Assembly: GCA_032622095.1 (NCBI GenBank)
Contig: CP136063.1
Location: 78,163,980-78,227,979 of the forward strand
Direction of reading: 5' to 3'
Origin: Siphonodentalium dalli
Taxonomy: Eukaryota; Mollusca; Scaphopoda; Gadilida; Siphonodentaliidae
DNA length: 64,000 nt
In this document: positions 61,447-64,000 of the stretch, piece after piece
Numbering within the stretch: position 1 is the stretch's first letter
Layout: every line of letters begins with the position of its first letter
Notes under the pieces: model-generated
Database searches by the model: none
The model's input: the letters and a program-made list of their open reading frames with translations, nothing else
What the model was told of the DNA's origin: nothing
Made by a program: the position numbers and the translations under genes

Positions 61447-62391
61447 GATTATAAAACGACAGCAGATGCCATGTAATCTACAACTCCATTTTTGACTGAT
61501 GCCCATCATATTGTTCATTACATTGACTTTTCTACCTGAATTTGGTCCAAACTTTTCATGCATTCCAATGTAATTAAGCTCTTGATGAAATGGCAAATAC
61601 ATTTAAGTGTCACCACTTTACATTTTCTATGCCACTTTTGATTACTCGTGGATATGTATGTGCTCTTGGTTTTGCTAAAAATAGAATAAAATTTGTCATT
61701 CCTCAAGAGATATTCATTTCAAATTATTAGGGAAACTAACTATTGTTTTTTCAATATTTTTATTAGGCCATTGAAACTCATATCATATATGTGTCTACAG
61801 AAATAGATAGGTCTTCAAATTTGTAAATAGTCTATTAGGAATGTAGTTTCTGTGGCCATGCCATAGGATTACGGGTGTGAGTTGTGTGCGTGTGTGTGTG
61901 TGTGGGGCTGTTGACGCAATGCATGCTTGAGATTTATACAATTTAGTGCAGCAACCTTGCTTTGATTCACTTATTCATCTATAATGATTATTTTAACACA
62001 TTACTTGGACCTTGGAGCATAGCAAATAACATGTTTCAAGGGCAATTTTTTAAATATTAATCTCTTTTTGTTGAATTTGAGTCTACACATGTATTATAAT
62101 ACATAGTTGTTACCCATCTGACATGTTTTTAAGAAACAAAAGTAAATTTTTTACTTTGTGCATGTCCTTAAATAGAATATGGGGGCAAATTTAGAGTAGG
62201 GCTTATTAGCGACATTGAAATAAAACTTGAGCTCTATATTCAAAATTAAAGTGACTTTAAGTAACTAAATCCTAAACAAGCTTAGCCGCTGGATTGCGCT
62301 CCCAAATACACCTTGCAATATTAAATTTTCCCCCGGTTACGAAATAAGTTGATAAAAACATGAACTAACTTTCTATAAGCATTAACCCTTT
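61447..62391. other. No gene recognised
   Basis: AT-rich, with a short GT microsatellite at about 61885-61905. Confidence 0.45.
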
Positions 62392-62395
62392 ACCC

Positions 62396-62777
62396 AACAA
62401 ACCGGCCAAAACCGGGCAAATAAAGCTGCAACAGCCTAAATTATCTTGGGTCTGTCTCAATAAAACCATACAAATATGGATATCATTGGAACCGGCTCAT
62501 TGACCACATTGTGATGGTTACAGTTATGCCCTGTGCCAATGCATTCTCTTATATATGCGAGTCGACCATAGGTCGCCTCGCATATATAAGAGAATGCATT
62601 GGCCTAAAAAAAATCTTTTTTTACCATTTTTTCTTACATTCTTTAACAATTTTATAATTTTTAATGTGTTAAGCCAATGCATTCTCTTATATATGCGAGG
62701 CGACCTATGGTCGACTCGCATATATAAGAGAATGCATTGGCACAGGGTAAAAAAAATCCCGACTGTTGGGTAAAGGG
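62396..62777. mobile_element. TTAA-1 element
   Basis: TTAA at 62392-62395 and 62778-62781. Ends CCCTTTACCCAACAAACC and complement; two hairpins. 382 bp, closely matching 9483-9864 in opposite orientation. Confidence 0.94.
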
Positions 62778-62799
62778 TTAATACATGTCTCTGAATGAC

Positions 62800-63085
62800 C
62801 GATTGAAGTCATGAAAAATACAACTTCAAACACGATGTTTGGGTCCCAAACAAATATTGCAACAGTTGTATACATTTAATTCTGGAATCGGAAATGGCGC
62901 ACTGCTTTCGCTTTGTCATAATCATCAAAATAATGTAGTACCATAAATGTTTCAGAGCGACCACAGCTCTTGCTGGTACGTGTGCATTTTTTACCTGACA
63001 ACTGATTAAAAAATTGAAGCGGCACAAAGGAAACAATCTCAAATTTGTCGTAAAATGTAAGAAACAAAACATATTTTCGATGCTA
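62800..63085 (-). repeat. Dispersed repeat shared with 5.44-5.64 kb
   Basis: On the minus strand it has ATGTTTTGTTTCTTAC, AATTTGAGATTGTTTCC and GCTCTGAAACATTTATGG in the same order as 5438-5600. It ends near the TTAA-1 element. Confidence 0.45.
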
Positions 63086-64000
63086 TATCGACGAATTTGT
63101 TTGAAAATCTTCCACGTAGGTATGTTGTGAGATACCTTTTATCAAATTATGTGCACATAATTTTAGGGTTCGAACGAGCCATGTCCATTTAGTAAGCAAC
63201 TAATCCTTTATTTATAAGCTTCTTTATATTATCTCAGTGAGATTGTCTGCATTTCATTATATAAGGCAATTAAAGATAAATAACACTGTTCTCAGCCATC
63301 GTAGGCATTTATTTTTTCTGAAGCCATATAATTTTAAAGGATTATCTGACCCTGGTTTGAAAGGTATTCAAATTTTAACTTGAAAATACGAACGAATACT
63401 TTTCATTGTATAATCCTCCTATCTTTATAATTGATATTAGATAATTATTGTAGTTTTAGCAGCATAATTCTATTTAGATGCACTGAATTTGGAAAGAAAA
63501 CCATAGCTGCGTTAAAATTCTTGCAAAAACTTTTTCCCCTAAGAAATTTGTTTGTGACTGAATTAAATTTTGTTTATGATGATTGAGAACATCTTAATTT
63601 TCTATTAATGACCTTAAATTAGGTCCTTTGTACAGGAGGAAGTGAATGATGACTGTTGTACTATTGTTTCATACATATCACTGCATCTAAATTCATCTCG
63701 CACAGGTAAAATGCACATAGAAATGCAAAGATTCATCAGGAATTAATTTCAGAAAAGTATTTCAATGTACATATAATTAAAATTGGTAATGAGAGGACAG
63801 GTGGAACCCACATATGTAAAACATCTTCTCTCACTTCTAATTTCATCATGGTTACTATTTTATCTGGGCTGTATTTGCTCATGAAGTTTAGGCAAAATAT
63901 ATGAATTGCCTTATTCATTAGGTTTGTAATTACCGATTCTTGTAGTTGTTGTGGCATGAGTAATCTGACCCAACTGACATCCTTGCTGGCTTGTTGTATT
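63086..64000. other. No gene recognised
   Basis: AT-rich DNA to the window end, no repeat match or supported ORF. Confidence 0.4.

Overview
The window looks like nuclear DNA of an invertebrate animal, most likely a lophotrochozoan and probably a bivalve or other mollusc. It is AT-rich and intron-rich, with small exons and consensus GT-AG splice sites. TACATGTA-type words are frequent, LINE 3' ends are truncated, and very many short non-autonomous DNA transposons are present. The taxon is an inference from style; no marker gene fixes it. No rRNA, tRNA, CRISPR or bacterial-type operon was seen.

One cellular gene can be read with confidence, on the + strand. Thirteen coding exons from 38690 to 57539 join in frame, with every splice phase consistent, to a 683-residue type I membrane protein. 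It has a signal peptide, four immunoglobulin domains matching Ig1 to Ig4 of the L1CAM/neuroglian/neurofascin family, and a fifth degenerate Ig-like domain in a single exon. A transmembrane helix follows, then a cytoplasmic tail with the L1-family ankyrin-binding motif in the form FIGIY and a C-terminal S-A-V (possible PDZ ligand). The fibronectin type III block usual in this family is absent. Candidate upstream regulatory or untranslated parts are a CCAAT-rich stretch (34.7-35.2 kb), a non-repetitive stretch ending in a donor-like GTATGT (36.4-36.8 kb), and a fourfold tandem repeat in which three copies end in the same consensus 5' splice site (17.4-19.8 kb).

Almost everything else is mobile-element debris. 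(1) Palindromic TA-flanked MITEs (here PalTA) occur in about 22 copies. (2) At least six families are flanked by TTAA (piggyBac-like; TTAA-1 to TTAA-6); five begin CCCTTT and three share one internal long hairpin. (3) hAT-like elements include a 1.09-kb element with a perfect 8-bp target duplication and a decayed BED-finger ORF (62-1147), a 364-bp CAGGGGCG element (21238-21601), and a palindromic family with 8-bp duplications (hAT-8 and its longer form hAT-8L). (4) Two LINE 3' fragments lie on the minus strand (14.64-15.13 kb, 59.2-59.8 kb). (5) Several dispersed families of unknown class were found by comparing copies (R400, R250, R450, R550).

Layout: 1-17.3 kb, repeats and unrecognised DNA. 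17.4-19.8 kb, tandem repeat. 20-34.6 kb, repeats with several direct duplications. 34.7-38.6 kb, possible promoter and 5' UTR region. 38.69-57.54 kb, the L1-like gene, its introns loaded with MITEs. 57.5-58.6 kb, 3' UTR. 58.8-64 kb, a LINE fragment, TTAA elements and unrecognised DNA.

Coordinates of transposon ends are exact where a target duplication is named and approximate otherwise.
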